Source: Pantoea cypripedii
GTDB lineage: Bacteria > Pseudomonadota > Gammaproteobacteria > Enterobacterales > Enterobacteriaceae
Length of the DNA: 64,000 nt
Reading direction: 5' to 3'
Assembly: GCF_002095535.1 (NCBI RefSeq)
Contig: NZ_MLJI01000002.1
Location: 1,139,752 to 1,203,751, forward strand
How positions within the stretch are numbered: position 1 is the first letter of the stretch; each line of letters begins with the position of its first letter. Shown here one piece after another: positions 54,401 to 62,654 of the stretch. The notes under the pieces were generated by a model. The model had not been told where the DNA came from, did not search any database, and worked only from the letters and a program-made list of their open reading frames with translations. The translations under genes were made by a program, and so were the position numbers.

Positions 54401-57091
54401 CATGTGTCCTTTCCCGAGGTCAAGCTTCTGGAGGAGGCTGAGAACTTTCTTGGCAACGTCCCGGTGCTCCGGACCGAAATTGCCCGTCAGGTGAAGGCCG
54501 GTGAGCTGATGCCGGTGAAGGTCAGCGGCGAGCCGCGCTTTGTCTCCCGCGCAACGTGGGAAATGGAAAAGGCGATTATCGGGGAGATTGCGGCCGGCAA
54601 GAATGCGGTCGTGCCGCTGATGGCCACCGTCGGTCCGGCGCTTCTGACCGGGCTTACCGCCGGGCAACAGGCGGCCACCACGCTCATTCTGCAGAGTCCC
54701 GACCGCTTTACGGCGGTACAGGGGTACGCCGGGACGGGTAAAACCACGCAGTTTAAGGCGGTGAAGGCGGCCATTGAAACCCTGCCGGAGAGCGGGCGTC
54801 CGCTGATTATCGGCCTGGCCCCCACGCATCGCGCGGTAAAGGAAATGCGGGATACCGGCATAGAGGCGCAGACGCTGAAGTCGTTCGTGCTGGACTGGCA
54901 GCAGCGCACCGCTGCCGGTGAAGAGGTCCGCTACGGCAATACCCTGTTTCTCATCGATGAGTCCTCGATGCTGGGCAACCAGGACACCGCGGCAGCGTAC
55001 CGCGCGATTGCGGCCGGTGACGGGCGCGCCGTGCCGGTCGGGGACGTGGCGCAGCTGGAGTCCCCGGAGAGCGGGGCCCCGTTCCGGCTGATGCAGGAGC
55101 GCAGCCCCATCGATGTCGCCGTGATGAAAGAGATTGTGCGCCAGCGCGACGCAAACCTGAAGTCCGCCGTCTACAGCGTTATCGAAAACAAAGCGGCGGC
55201 GGCGCTGGAGAAAATCAACCGGGTGTCGCCGGGGACGGTACCGCGGGAAGCCGGTGAGGTGGTCCCGTCACGCTCGGTGACGGAGACAACGTCACCGGTC
55301 AGCAACATCGTGGCGGATTATATCGGCCGCACGAAAGCCGCCCGGGAGCAGACGATGATTGTGGTGCAGTTGCATGAGGACCGTCGCGCCATCAATGAGG
55401 GTATCCACGCCAGCATGGTACAGCGAAAAGAGCTGGGCGGGAAAGCCGTCATGGTGCCGGTACTGGACCGCATCACCGGCGGCCGCCACGACTTTAACCG
55501 CATCAGGGACTGGAAGGCCGGTCAGGTGGTGCTGGCAAATGAACGCTACCTGACCGTGACCGGCGTTGATCGGGGAACAGAGCATGTGCTGCTGCGGGAT
55601 GAAAGCGGGCGGATGCAGTACTGGTCGCCGGCGGAGCTCAACGCCACCGAAATCGAGGTGTTTGAGCGGCGGGAAATTGAGCTGAGGGAAGGCGACAGCG
55701 TGCGCCTGAACAAAACGCAGAAACAGGCAGGTCATGCCGCGCACGAGCAGTACCGCGTGGCGGCGCTGCGGGAGAACGGTGAGATTGTGCTGCAGAACCG
55801 GGAGGGTGAAAAGGTCATCGACCCGAAGGCCGTCACGGCGGACCGGCATGTGGACTATGCCTGGGCGGTAACCGGCTACGGTGCCCAGGGGGCGAGTACC
55901 GACTACGTGATAGCGCTGGAAGGGACGGAGGGGGCCCGCGCGAACATGAGCGGAATGCGGGCCTTTTACATCAGCGCCTCGCGCGCGAAGGACCATGTGC
56001 AGATTTACACCGACGGACTGAAAGACTGGCTGGGCACGCTGCAGGGCAGGGAAAACGGTCCGGCAACCGCGCACGATGCCCTGTCACCGGAGCCGGAGCG
56101 GGCACAGGCCCGGGCCATCTGGGCGATGGGGCAGCCGCTGTCGAAAACGGCGCTCGGGCGCGCCTTCCTGCGCGGGCAGGGGCTGAAGGGGGCACCGCTC
56201 ACCGCCCGGATTATCCCGCCGACGAAGAAATACCCGGACGCGCATCTGGCGCTGCCGGTGTATGACGGCAACGGCAGGGCGGCGGGGCTGACGCTGGTTC
56301 CGCTGACGGCGGAAGCCGGTCAGCCACAGCCGGGTGAGGTGCGTCAGCTTATCACCGGCGGGGCACAGGCTGCGCTGTTCCGGAAAAGCCGGAACGGTGA
56401 AACGCGGGTGACGGAGAGTCTTGCTGAGGCGTTGCGTACAGCCCGCGATTATCCCGACTCAGGGATACTGATGAAGACCGGAGATGAGGAACCCTCGCGT
56501 CAGCTGCTGAAAGTGTCAGGAGGTCAGATACCGGAGCCGGAGAGCACTGTCCGGGACGTGGTGCAGGCCGCTGAAACTGCGGAGATCGTACCGGAGGAAC
56601 CGGCGTCTTCCGGCAGTACGGTTATTCGTGATGAACAGGTCCGTGAACTGGCCGCCCGTGACGGGAAGATGCCGGATGTTCTGCCGGAGCAGGAAGATCG
56701 CACCACCGGGATGGAGATCCCTGATGTGAATGAACGTGGGCTTGCGGAAACCCTGACAGGTAATGAAATGAAGGAGCAGGCTACTGAAGAGCCATCCGTC
56801 CCGGGTAAGGAACGCACGGTATCGAAGGATGCCGACGCATATAAACATCTGCAACGGCAGGATACGGGTGACCCCTTACCCGGTGATATCCCTCTGCCGA
56901 CGGGGCCGGAAAAAGTACTTTCTGCCGATGACCGGACCGAGCAGCAGCTTGCCGCCGGGCTCAGCGCTGGGTTGCCGGAGGACCGGCAGCTGGCAGCAGA
57001 CACACGGGCTGAGCAGCAGAGAGCTGAACAGGAGAAAAACCTGCAGGAACCGGCACCCGGACACAGCCGCAACATCCAGAAAGAGCGTTAG
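51452..57091 (+). CDS. traI: Relaxase/helicase TraI
   Basis: A 1879-residue multidomain protein (F TraI 1756). The relaxase domain has catalytic tyrosines 16, 17, 23 and 24 (GYYSSKDNYYFL), Asp81, and the metal-binding His146, His157 and His159 (LFTHDTSR; PQIHTHAV), identical in position to F. A Pro/Glu/Ser-rich segment (residues about 271-390) absent from F follows KSRDVAALDTRRPKQ. Next come a vestigial helicase-like domain, then the active RecD-like helicase with Walker A GYAGTGKTTQF (residue 1091) and LFLIDESSMLGN. The C-terminal tail from about 1690 is acidic and probably disordered. Confidence 0.96.
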   Translation: MMTVAPVASAADAAGYYSSKDNYYFLDDLQSQWLGEGARELGLEGPVDLDTFTAVLHGKLPNGVEMGKEVQGSHVHRPGHDLTFSAPKSISMLILAGGDKRLLAAHHEAVKETLALVEQMVSARDTRDGVTRIAATGKMVAALFTHDTSRNLDPQIHTHAVLANVTELEGKWKALATDTIHGAGFIETLYRYQVSFGKLYRTALKGKTEALGYETELTGGKHELWEVKGFTDAVLEEFSSRHREISARVGDEASLKSRDVAALDTRRPKQDISRLDDGPSAPKGEQPASAPAEYDRSPDTVTTGGVVQPDAVSRSGSPGKSASDVADGREAVPSGQPAKTLSAEEGPAQETPSSGEHPGGPGGMDEQGRSAPAAEQEPPIEKPETPDGRARLKARWQRQMDSVDFDIQGVMRDAREREAARTEPGEEPPLPGEVMDAVRTAISVLSDSRTRFTYGDLLLTAHQAGEQQHSIPELRRALDRAISDNLLAPLDGDKGVFTSHIHLLDELSVQSLAADIIKENRVVRFREPDTATPDHLKQAERATIAILSAPASVQRLRDTVEELVTMSRDNGREVSVLASGAERALTLGKSALLKDTLLQRSRVTEKTFSLAPRSTLIIEGAEKLGLKEMLVLTGEAREKNAQLLFLDSAGRQSNTNALSVLASAGVERLSLTAPGPGLEARVFSIQDKRDRYRALAERFTDLSGPDNTVTAAVTGAREQQQLTGYIRDALQNAGKLGRDTVQVEARTPVFITAKERKLPASYRPGMVLEDRSDRQEIRHYMIDRVHDDTRMLSLIDGDGVLSRVKLSTLTADWRLFTREQLSIAQGEQLFALAADRSAGLKARDRLTVTALENGGMTVMREGQQKPLRIATDRPLYVTHGYVSAPGARDNERGTVLASLSSRELSVNMMNALAQSGTEAEIFTGEALNRAEEKMMRLRTGRSPVALVRQASGREEVSDALETLNANLLTDAEKAVSRAVAQMRHVSFPEVKLLEEAENFLGNVPVLRTEIARQVKAGELMPVKVSGEPRFVSRATWEMEKAIIGEIAAGKNAVVPLMATVGPALLTGLTAGQQAATTLILQSPDRFTAVQGYAGTGKTTQFKAVKAAIETLPESGRPLIIGLAPTHRAVKEMRDTGIEAQTLKSFVLDWQQRTAAGEEVRYGNTLFLIDESSMLGNQDTAAAYRAIAAGDGRAVPVGDVAQLESPESGAPFRLMQERSPIDVAVMKEIVRQRDANLKSAVYSVIENKAAAALEKINRVSPGTVPREAGEVVPSRSVTETTSPVSNIVADYIGRTKAAREQTMIVVQLHEDRRAINEGIHASMVQRKELGGKAVMVPVLDRITGGRHDFNRIRDWKAGQVVLANERYLTVTGVDRGTEHVLLRDESGRMQYWSPAELNATEIEVFERREIELREGDSVRLNKTQKQAGHAAHEQYRVAALRENGEIVLQNREGEKVIDPKAVTADRHVDYAWAVTGYGAQGASTDYVIALEGTEGARANMSGMRAFYISASRAKDHVQIYTDGLKDWLGTLQGRENGPATAHDALSPEPERAQARAIWAMGQPLSKTALGRAFLRGQGLKGAPLTARIIPPTKKYPDAHLALPVYDGNGRAAGLTLVPLTAEAGQPQPGEVRQLITGGAQAALFRKSRNGETRVTESLAEALRTARDYPDSGILMKTGDEEPSRQLLKVSGGQIPEPESTVRDVVQAAETAEIVPEEPASSGSTVIRDEQVRELAARDGKMPDVLPEQEDRTTGMEIPDVNERGLAETLTGNEMKEQATEEPSVPGKERTVSKDADAYKHLQRQDTGDPLPGDIPLPTGPEKVLSADDRTEQQLAAGLSAGLPEDRQLAADTRAEQQRAEQEKNLQEPAPGHSRNIQKER

Positions 57092-57221
57092 TGCCTGACA
57101 CCTTCTGCCGGGCACGTCCGGCAGAATATGCCTGCTGTATTGCGTGAATGCCGCGGTGAGAACCCTGTTGTTCATGCTGTGCGGCTTCAGATATTTCCCC
57201 TCATACAGAGCTGAAAATACG

Positions 57222-58019
57222 ATGAATAATTATCTCAGGATGGCCTCAGTTATGCTGGCCATCAGCACCGCATTGCCCTCCGTTTCTGCCTCAGCGGCAG
57301 ACAACGCTGACTTTACCCCCGCCCAGCAGGCCCGCATCGGGGAAATTGCCGCGGATTACCTGGTTTCTCATCCCGGGGTGCTTATCGAGGTGAGCAAAAA
57401 GCTGCAGGCCCGTCAGGCCGAACTGCAGCGGCAGGCCCTGACGGCATCGGCACTGCGCGGCCACCGGCTGCTGATGCAGCTCAATGGCGTACCGGTAAAG
57501 GGACCTGCCGGTTCAAAGGTGATTGTGACAGAGTTTTTTGACTACGAGTGCAGCGTGTGCAGCGCGATGGCGCCGGTGATGGAAAAAGTCATGGCTGCCC
57601 GACCGGAAGTACGCTTCGTCTTCCGTGACTGGACCATCTTTGCCGGCCGTTATCAGGAGTCCACAGCGGCGTCCCGTCGCGGGCTGGATATCTGGCGGCA
57701 GAAGGGGGCGGGGGCGTATATGACCTATCACAACGGGATTTACCGCACCGGTCACAATGAGGGACACCTGACGGTACAGGACATTGAGCAGGTGGCCACC
57801 GCGGCCGGTGCCGGACCGGAGAACGTGACCGGCTACAGTCAGTCTGATGCGCTGATAAAAGGCAATGATGAGCTGGCAGAGATGCTGGGGCTGACCGGTA
57901 CGCCGGGTATCATCGTGATGCCGGCAGAAAATGCCACGGCGGAAAACACCACCGTCTTTCCGGGAATGGCCGGCGAACAGGCGATGCTGCAGGCCTTAGA
58001 CCGCGCAGCGAAAGGCTGA
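57222..58019 (+). CDS. DsbA-family periplasmic disulfide oxidoreductase
   Basis: A 265-residue exported protein. Signal peptide LPSVSASAA; an N-terminal helical region (residues 30-80, FTPAQQARIGEIAADYLVSH) like that of oligomerising ScsC/DsbA relatives; then a thioredoxin fold with active site Cys110-Ser-Val-Cys113 (DYECSVCSAM) and cis-proline TGTPGIIVM. It stands where F has traX and finO. It probably forms disulfides in TraN, TraU and other cysteine-rich transfer proteins. ATG 57222 is chosen because the signal peptide starts there. Confidence 0.9.
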   Translation: MNNYLRMASVMLAISTALPSVSASAADNADFTPAQQARIGEIAADYLVSHPGVLIEVSKKLQARQAELQRQALTASALRGHRLLMQLNGVPVKGPAGSKVIVTEFFDYECSVCSAMAPVMEKVMAARPEVRFVFRDWTIFAGRYQESTAASRRGLDIWRQKGAGAYMTYHNGIYRTGHNEGHLTVQDIEQVATAAGAGPENVTGYSQSDALIKGNDELAEMLGLTGTPGIIVMPAENATAENTTVFPGMAGEQAMLQALDRAAKG

Positions 58020-58024
58020 AAAAA

Positions 58025-58047
58025 GCCCGGGGGGCACATACCCGGGC
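58025..58047. terminator. Hairpin after the oxidoreductase gene
   Basis: GCCCGGG and CCCGGGC form a perfect seven-base stem directly after the stop codon. An A run precedes it, so on the minus strand it has the T tail of an intrinsic terminator; on the plus strand it may mark the end of the transfer transcript. Confidence 0.6.
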
Positions 58048-58636
58048 AAACCAGCAGCGCCGGCTTTTATGTCATGGGGTACACCGGCCGGTCGCGGGGA
58101 GACTATCGGCTAACCGTCTGAGAACTTTACCCCTTTAAACGGACAGGCCCTTCAGGCTGTTCGTTCCCCGCGCTGCTGTGGTACGCCTCAGCCTGAAGGG
58201 TCTGCCCGTTGCCTGTTAAACGCGATCGTCAGCGATCATGTCACCCGCCCGCAGTTCACATTTAACCGTCTTTAATGGTCTGTTTTTTCCTGACTGAATT
58301 CCGTTCACCGCACCGCCATGCGCGTGATTTCGGTTAAGTCAGAATAAAGATATGAAGCAGGTCACGGCATTTCCGGACGGTGAACTTTTTTTATCCATAC
58401 GATTCGTGCCATGTGTAATCTGTGCTGGATTTAACCGGTTGAGATGAGTATTCTTTTCAGAATTCGCCGGGCGGCGATCCTTTTTTAGATCCTTGTCGAA
58501 TACTGTGGTGGTTGACGATGAGGATGTGCGAAAACCTGTGGCCGGACATGCGCGGCGCGGGAAAGATTTAACCGGATGGGACGTATCCGTAAAAACGTCC
58601 AGGGTACGGAGCGCGGGATTGACCGGGCTCTGAATG
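58048..58636. other. Non-coding region before the repA control elements
   Basis: About 590 bases without a supported gene. It holds the second copy of the 44-bp repeat (58153-58195: CAGGCTGTTCGTTCCCCG and GGTACGCCTCAGCCTG at its ends) and AT-rich DNA near 58380-58500 that may include the rep mRNA promoter. finO is not here. Confidence 0.5.
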
Positions 58637-58711
58637 CAAAAACCCCCCGATTCTGCTCAACTTTGGCGGGCTGACAGAAATCAGGGGGTTCAAAAGCAGG
58701 CGCTGCGCCTG
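58637..58711 (-). ncRNA. Antisense RNA controlling repA (RNAI type)
   Basis: On the minus strand a promoter is visible: TTGTCT (58745-58740), a 16-base gap, TATAAT (58723-58718). Transcription would start near 58711 and run left through a long stem-loop (arms around 58643-58655 and 58673-58687, loop containing CCGCCA opposite TTGGCGG) and end at a TTTTTG run at 58637-58642. That gives an RNA of about 75 bases, the size of the antisense RNA of IncB, IncI1 and IncL/M replicons. Confidence 0.75.
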
Positions 58712-58758
58712 TGAAGGATTATAACGCATGCTATTCATAAGACAACCCCTGTCCGCCA
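58664..58758 (+). promoter_or_regulatory. Pseudoknot pair in the repA leader
   Basis: The loop sequence TGGCGG (58664-58669) in the first stem-loop can pair perfectly with CCGCCA (58753-58758), which lies in a second stem-loop (CCCTGTC/GACAGGG, around 58747-58774) covering the repA start. IncB, IncI1 and IncL/M plasmids use exactly this kind of distant loop pairing to activate rep translation, and the antisense RNA blocks it. Confidence 0.7.
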
Positions 58759-58781
58759 TAAGTTCGGGACAGGGTGAATGA
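58728..58781 (+). CDS. repB: Leader peptide translated for repA expression
   Basis: A 17-codon frame, MLFIRQPLSAISSGQGE, starts at ATG 58728 after GTGAAGGATT and ends at TGA 58779-58781, overlapping the repA GTG start at 58774. Its translation would pass through the second stem-loop and expose both the pseudoknot site and the repA start. This is the same arrangement as the repB/repY leader peptides of IncL/M and IncI1/IncB plasmids. Confidence 0.7.
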   Translation: MLFIRQPLSAISSGQGE

Positions 58782-59715
58782 CCAGATTTTAATCGGGTTA
58801 AACGGCCCGAACCTCAGAAAAGACGGACGCCGTCGTGGCGATCACTCCGTTGTCTGTAAGTGTTCAAACCCTGAATGGTTTGCACCCGCTAATTTCCGGC
58901 GTCTGCCCGGACAGATGGGACATGCCATGAGCCGGCTTGTCATGAAGGACAGGCGCACCGGAAAAATGGTGCTGCGCCAGCGCATGTCCCGCCACCCGTA
59001 TTTTGTGCAGCTGCGCGATGCGGCCGGACGCAAACGTGATTTCCGGCCGGAAAAGCAGGCGCTGTATGATGCGATATGGCCGCTGCTGATCCAGCGCGCC
59101 GATCTGGCCACGTCTGTCGTCACGTTCAACTGCAGCAAACTGGCTGACGAGCTCAGTCCCCGGGATGAGAACGGTAAGGTCATTCCTGAAACCCGCGTTG
59201 AACCCTCCCGGCTTTCCCGCCTCTTCGAAGAGTGGGAACGCTTCGGCCTGACTGAACGGCCGGACCTGGAAACGGACCCGGTGACGGGATACTGCATGCC
59301 GCGTCACATTGTGCTGACTGACCGGTTCTGGCAGCTGTGCGGCATCGACATGGATAAATTCCTGGCAGAACGTAACGCCCGCCTTGCGGCGGAGGCTGAC
59401 GGCATCACTGAACCCGGCACGCATGATTCGGTCCGCGCCGCCCGCCGGCGCTGGTACGAAAACATGCGCATGGCCACGCTGCTGAGTCGCCGGGAAAAAG
59501 CCTCAAAACTGAAGCGTCGTAAGCGTCTGAGTAAGCTGCCGATCGATGACCGGCGTAATGCGATGGCAAGGCTGCTGCGCGCCCGTCCGGCGCATGAGTG
59601 GATGCACCTTCCCCCGGAGGAGTTTGACCGTCAGGTCTGGAATCGTCTCAGGCAGCTGGACCTGGGGCTGGATTATGAAGCCAGCCCACACCCTATACCC
59701 GATATCGTGCATTAG
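58774..59715 (+). CDS. repA: Replication initiator RepA (IncFII/IncB/IncL-M superfamily)
   Basis: A 313-residue initiator starting at GTG (NDQILIGLNGPNLRKDGRRR follows). It is basic, with the conserved FRPEKQALYDAIWPLLIQRA and the region PSRLSRLFEEWERFGL. It does not look like RepA1 of R1/R100; its control elements resemble IncL/M and IncB replicons more. It initiates at an origin expected just downstream. No ribosome binding site is free in front of the GTG, consistent with coupling to the leader peptide. Confidence 0.85.
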   Translation: MNDQILIGLNGPNLRKDGRRRGDHSVVCKCSNPEWFAPANFRRLPGQMGHAMSRLVMKDRRTGKMVLRQRMSRHPYFVQLRDAAGRKRDFRPEKQALYDAIWPLLIQRADLATSVVTFNCSKLADELSPRDENGKVIPETRVEPSRLSRLFEEWERFGLTERPDLETDPVTGYCMPRHIVLTDRFWQLCGIDMDKFLAERNARLAAEADGITEPGTHDSVRAARRRWYENMRMATLLSRREKASKLKRRKRLSKLPIDDRRNAMARLLRARPAHEWMHLPPEEFDRQVWNRLRQLDLGLDYEASPHPIPDIVH

Positions 59716-60578
59716 CGCTTTCCCCCTTTCTTTAACCGCCTTAACTGGCGGTAAAGGCATTTGTGCCGATCGCAAAATGGCCGGTGCAGGGACTCCGCCG
59801 CGCCGGCATTTTCCCCCGGAAAACAGAAAAAGTGGCCATAACAGATGCCACTTCTTTTTTCTTCACAGTTACCCGCAATCAGTATCCGGCTTTTACCCGT
59901 AAACACAGTCAGCACTACCTGCAAGATATTCCTGACTTTCGTCAGAAGAGATCTTCATAAAGATAAATAGTTTTTCATGCAGGCATTCTGCGTGGATAAG
60001 TAAGGCCTTCGCCTGCAGCGGCCGCAAGCGTCCGCGCAGCTCAGAATATAAAAGTAGCTCCCGCTGACGCGGGCCCCTGGGTGCAATATTAGTTACAACA
60101 AACATTTACGCACAGAAATAACCTGGTTCTGAAGCCCCGCGCCCCTCCCGGACCAGACCTGCGCCACATCTGAAACCCGGTTGCCCCCACTGAACAGCCC
60201 CCGCCACCGGCCCAAAGGGCCGGAACTGCAGTGGCTGATAAATGAATGCTGTAACTACATAAAATGAGTCGCTGTCAGCGATTTTGCTTCACGCTCTGGT
60301 GAACACGCCCGTAAGCGGCCCTGACGGCCCGCTAACGCGGAGATACGCCCCGGCTGCGGCTCCGCCTTGCCGTGACCACTCCGACGGCGTACAGTGGCTT
60401 TCACAGTGCTGAAAGCGGATATGGCTCTGGCAGGGCGAAGGGATGGATTGGCAGAAACTATCAGACCGGTACCGGCTTCGCCGGGTCACGGCGTCCCTTA
60501 CCGTCAGCAATACATGTTCGTTCTGCTGACGCCTCCATGCGCGTTGCGCATAAAAAAATCAGTACAGGAGATATCCTG
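59716..60578 (+). other. oriV: Probable origin of replication downstream of repA
   Basis: In this initiator group the origin lies directly 3' of repA. The region holds a DnaA-box match TTATCCACG (minus strand, 59991-59999) preceded by AT-rich DNA (59935-59985). No gene is supported; the frames present are short and lack binding sites. The last part (60240-60560) is GC-rich with short inverted repeats (GGCCCTGACGGCC near 60316). Confidence 0.55.
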
Positions 60579-60806
60579 ATGACAGACTCTCAGAACGAAG
60601 ACGAACTGATAAAATCCACTTACTGGGAAGCGTGCCGGCTCACCGGTATGGTCTGCCTGAGCAAAGCGGGTAATGGAGAGGAAATCAGTCGCGAAGAGAT
60701 TAAACGCGATTTGTTGCTGTTGCTCAGAGAACAGGTGAATAAGACAGATGAGGCTGAACCTGCGCTTATTTTTGCTATTGAGCAGTTGATGGAGCCACCG
60801 CTATAA
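60579..60806 (+). CDS. Small acidic hypothetical protein, perhaps AriR/YmgB-like
   Basis: A 75-residue acidic, helical protein (MTDSQNEDELIKSTYWEACR at the start). Size, composition and the helical second half (REEIKRDLLLLLREQVNKTD) recall the AriR/YmgB connector proteins, but the likeness is weak. CAGGAGATATCCTG precedes the ATG. It sits between the two replicons and could belong to either's regulatory neighbourhood. Confidence 0.6.
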   Translation: MTDSQNEDELIKSTYWEACRLTGMVCLSKAGNGEEISREEIKRDLLLLLREQVNKTDEAEPALIFAIEQLMEPPL

Positions 60807-60838
60807 CTATGAGACAGTAGTGGCGTGTAGACACATTA

Positions 60839-61019
60839 AAAAGTTCCCGCATGTATGAAATCACAAGACAGAACGAGGTTCCTGCTTTCATGCTCAGTGA
60901 CAAGAAACCTATTGACTGTCCATCAAATTGAGATGCTTCAACTGATTAAAAGGGGGCATAAAAGCGGACGGCTCTTCATTCGCATACATTGAGGAACTTT
61001 TCATGTAAGCAGGAACCTT
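60839..61019 (+). repeat. Iterons downstream of the RepFIB-like gene
   Basis: Four matches to the iteron CATGNAAGCAGGAACYTT: two inverted (60839-60855 and 60878-60894) and two direct (60983-61000 and 61002-61019). RepFIB also carries iterons beyond the rep gene, where they help control copy number by binding initiator. Confidence 0.75.
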
Positions 61020-61957
61020 CAGGCACCAACATTCCTGGTCCTACTTATGGATTCACCCAGGTCAGGATCACGTTTGTTTATAGTGAAGTAAAACTCTCGT
61101 TTACCATTAATACGTTTGAAACTTTCCTGATAAGACAGGTAACCGATTTCTTCTAATGTTTTTAGTCCCTTACGAATAATAAACATTTGCTTTTTAGGCT
61201 CTGATTTCAGATCAAGTCTTGCCATCAGCCGGTTGGCCGACACAATCTGGACCTCACCAGGTTTATTGGGTAATCCTTCAAGAAAGGTATAAATGGCTTT
61301 GGCCACTTCGTTCCTTTTTAAGTTGTTCAATACTTTCAGCTTCAAAATACGTTTGATATCCAACTTGTAAAAGTCAGCTAAGAGAGTGTCATAAGCTAAT
61401 TTGACAACGTCTGCTTCCGGATCGGCTATGGAGGATCCTATAAGGTGTGTTGTCGCAATTGCATCACCTTCAGGTGTTGGCTTTGAAAAGCGTATAGACG
61501 TGGAACTCAGCTTTGATAACGAACGAGCAAGACGTTCTTTGAGGCGTCTATTTACTTGCCGTGAATCTATATCACAGAGCCTGGCTAAATCTGCAAAACT
61601 CATTGTAATAACGCCATTTTGTGACGAAAAATGGGTAAAGGCTGATATGACCCCAATCCAGACTTTGAAATCAGTTTCTATATCAAGTTTGGGACCAGTT
61701 ATAACAGCAGATGAGTACCCTTCTCTCTCAACGATTTCAAGCTGACGAAAGTCGTTGATGGCATCAATCGGAGTACGTGAACCAGCATCCTTGATTTTGC
61801 CTTTTTCCACAGCCTGCATGGGTGTAAAAACACTTAATCTCAGTAGTGAAAGAGGCTGTATGCTTTTAGTGGATGTGGAAATTATGTGTTCAACCTGCCC
61901 GGTAGACTGGTTCTTTGTTTCAATATGGAGATTTAAGTCACTGTCATAATTAGACAT
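61019..61957 (-). CDS. repA: RepFIB-like replication initiator (Rep_3 family)
   Basis: A protein of 312 residues (317 if started at the GTG at 61972) with the two winged-helix domains of Rep_3 initiators. The segment STSTKSIQPLSLLRLSVFTP and VITGPKLDIETDFKVWIGVI parallel RepFIB RepA. The C-terminal domain (NRLMARLDLKSEPKKQMFII) would contact the iterons. It binds the 21-bp repeats at 62006-62152 to open the origin and represses itself through them. Neither start has a strong ribosome binding site; I prefer ATG 61957. Confidence 0.88.
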   Translation of the reverse strand: MSNYDSDLNLHIETKNQSTGQVEHIISTSTKSIQPLSLLRLSVFTPMQAVEKGKIKDAGSRTPIDAINDFRQLEIVEREGYSSAVITGPKLDIETDFKVWIGVISAFTHFSSQNGVITMSFADLARLCDIDSRQVNRRLKERLARSLSKLSSTSIRFSKPTPEGDAIATTHLIGSSIADPEADVVKLAYDTLLADFYKLDIKRILKLKVLNNLKRNEVAKAIYTFLEGLPNKPGEVQIVSANRLMARLDLKSEPKKQMFIIRKGLKTLEEIGYLSYQESFKRINGKREFYFTINKRDPDLGESISRTRNVGA

Positions 61958-62005
61958 TTTTATAAAATCCACAAAAGTAGGTCATGTGAGTATTGCAAAA
62001 CTTGT

Positions 62006-62152
62006 CATACAAGTAGGAACTTTTTTTACATGATAGTAGGAACCTTTTAGCATGAAAGCAAGAACCATTAGCATTTAAGCAGGAACTTTGTGCATGAAAG
62101 CAAGAACCTCTAACATGAAACAAAGAACTTTAAGCATGTAAGCAGGAACTTT
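62006..62152 (-). repeat. Seven iterons of the RepFIB-like origin
   Basis: Repeats of the form CATGNAAGCAGGAACYTT begin at 62006, 62029, 62051, 62072, 62093, 62114 and 62135. The last five are exactly 21 bases apart, two helical turns, so bound initiators line up on one face of the DNA. They lie 50-200 bases upstream of the rep gene, where they serve as origin and operator. Confidence 0.9.
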
Positions 62153-62159
62153 AATCTAT

Positions 62160-62300
62160 GTAACTAGATGAAATATATAATAAAAAAAGAACTTAGATCC
62201 TTTCAGTATCTTTCATAGATCCAAATAAGATCCCTTTAAAGATCCTCATAGGTACTAAATAATTAGATCTATCCTGTGAATAAATTCAATAAAAGGCAAT
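62160..62300. other. oriV: AT-rich opening region with clustered GATC sites
   Basis: Next to the iterons is a very AT-rich segment with five GATC sites in about 85 bases (62196, 62218, 62229, 62241, 62276), several within AGATCC repeats. Such clusters of Dam sites beside iterons mark the duplex-opening element of iteron-controlled origins. Confidence 0.65.
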
Positions 62301-62654
62301 TTGAACAACATTTAGGTGCGTAATTGCAATATGCACGCCCTGCGAAATTGCGCTTCCTCGCCTGTTCGCGGGCCATTGGCCCGGTCACAGGACTGTGGCG
62401 AGCACTACAGGGTCAAGATGCATTTCATCACCTACCCTGCTTTCGTTATTACTCCATTAAAATCATGGCTATAAATTCATAAACTGAGAATTACAGGAAG
62501 TAGCGGAGACGGCTGAAAAAATCCTGCTTCCTGTTCTGCTGATATAGGGTTCTGAATGACCTGCTCCCCGTTGATTAATTGGCCGTCATACAAATCAACA
62601 TGTTAATTTGTGAACGTGGTTTTCCGCACGGTTATTCTCCGAACCCGGAGATGC
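62301..62654. other. Intergenic stretch
   Basis: About 350 bases with no supported gene. A GC-rich hairpin-like sequence (CTCGCCTGTTCGCGGGCCATTGGCCCG, read as two arms GGGCC/GGCCC near 62369-62382) is visible. Confidence 0.5.
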
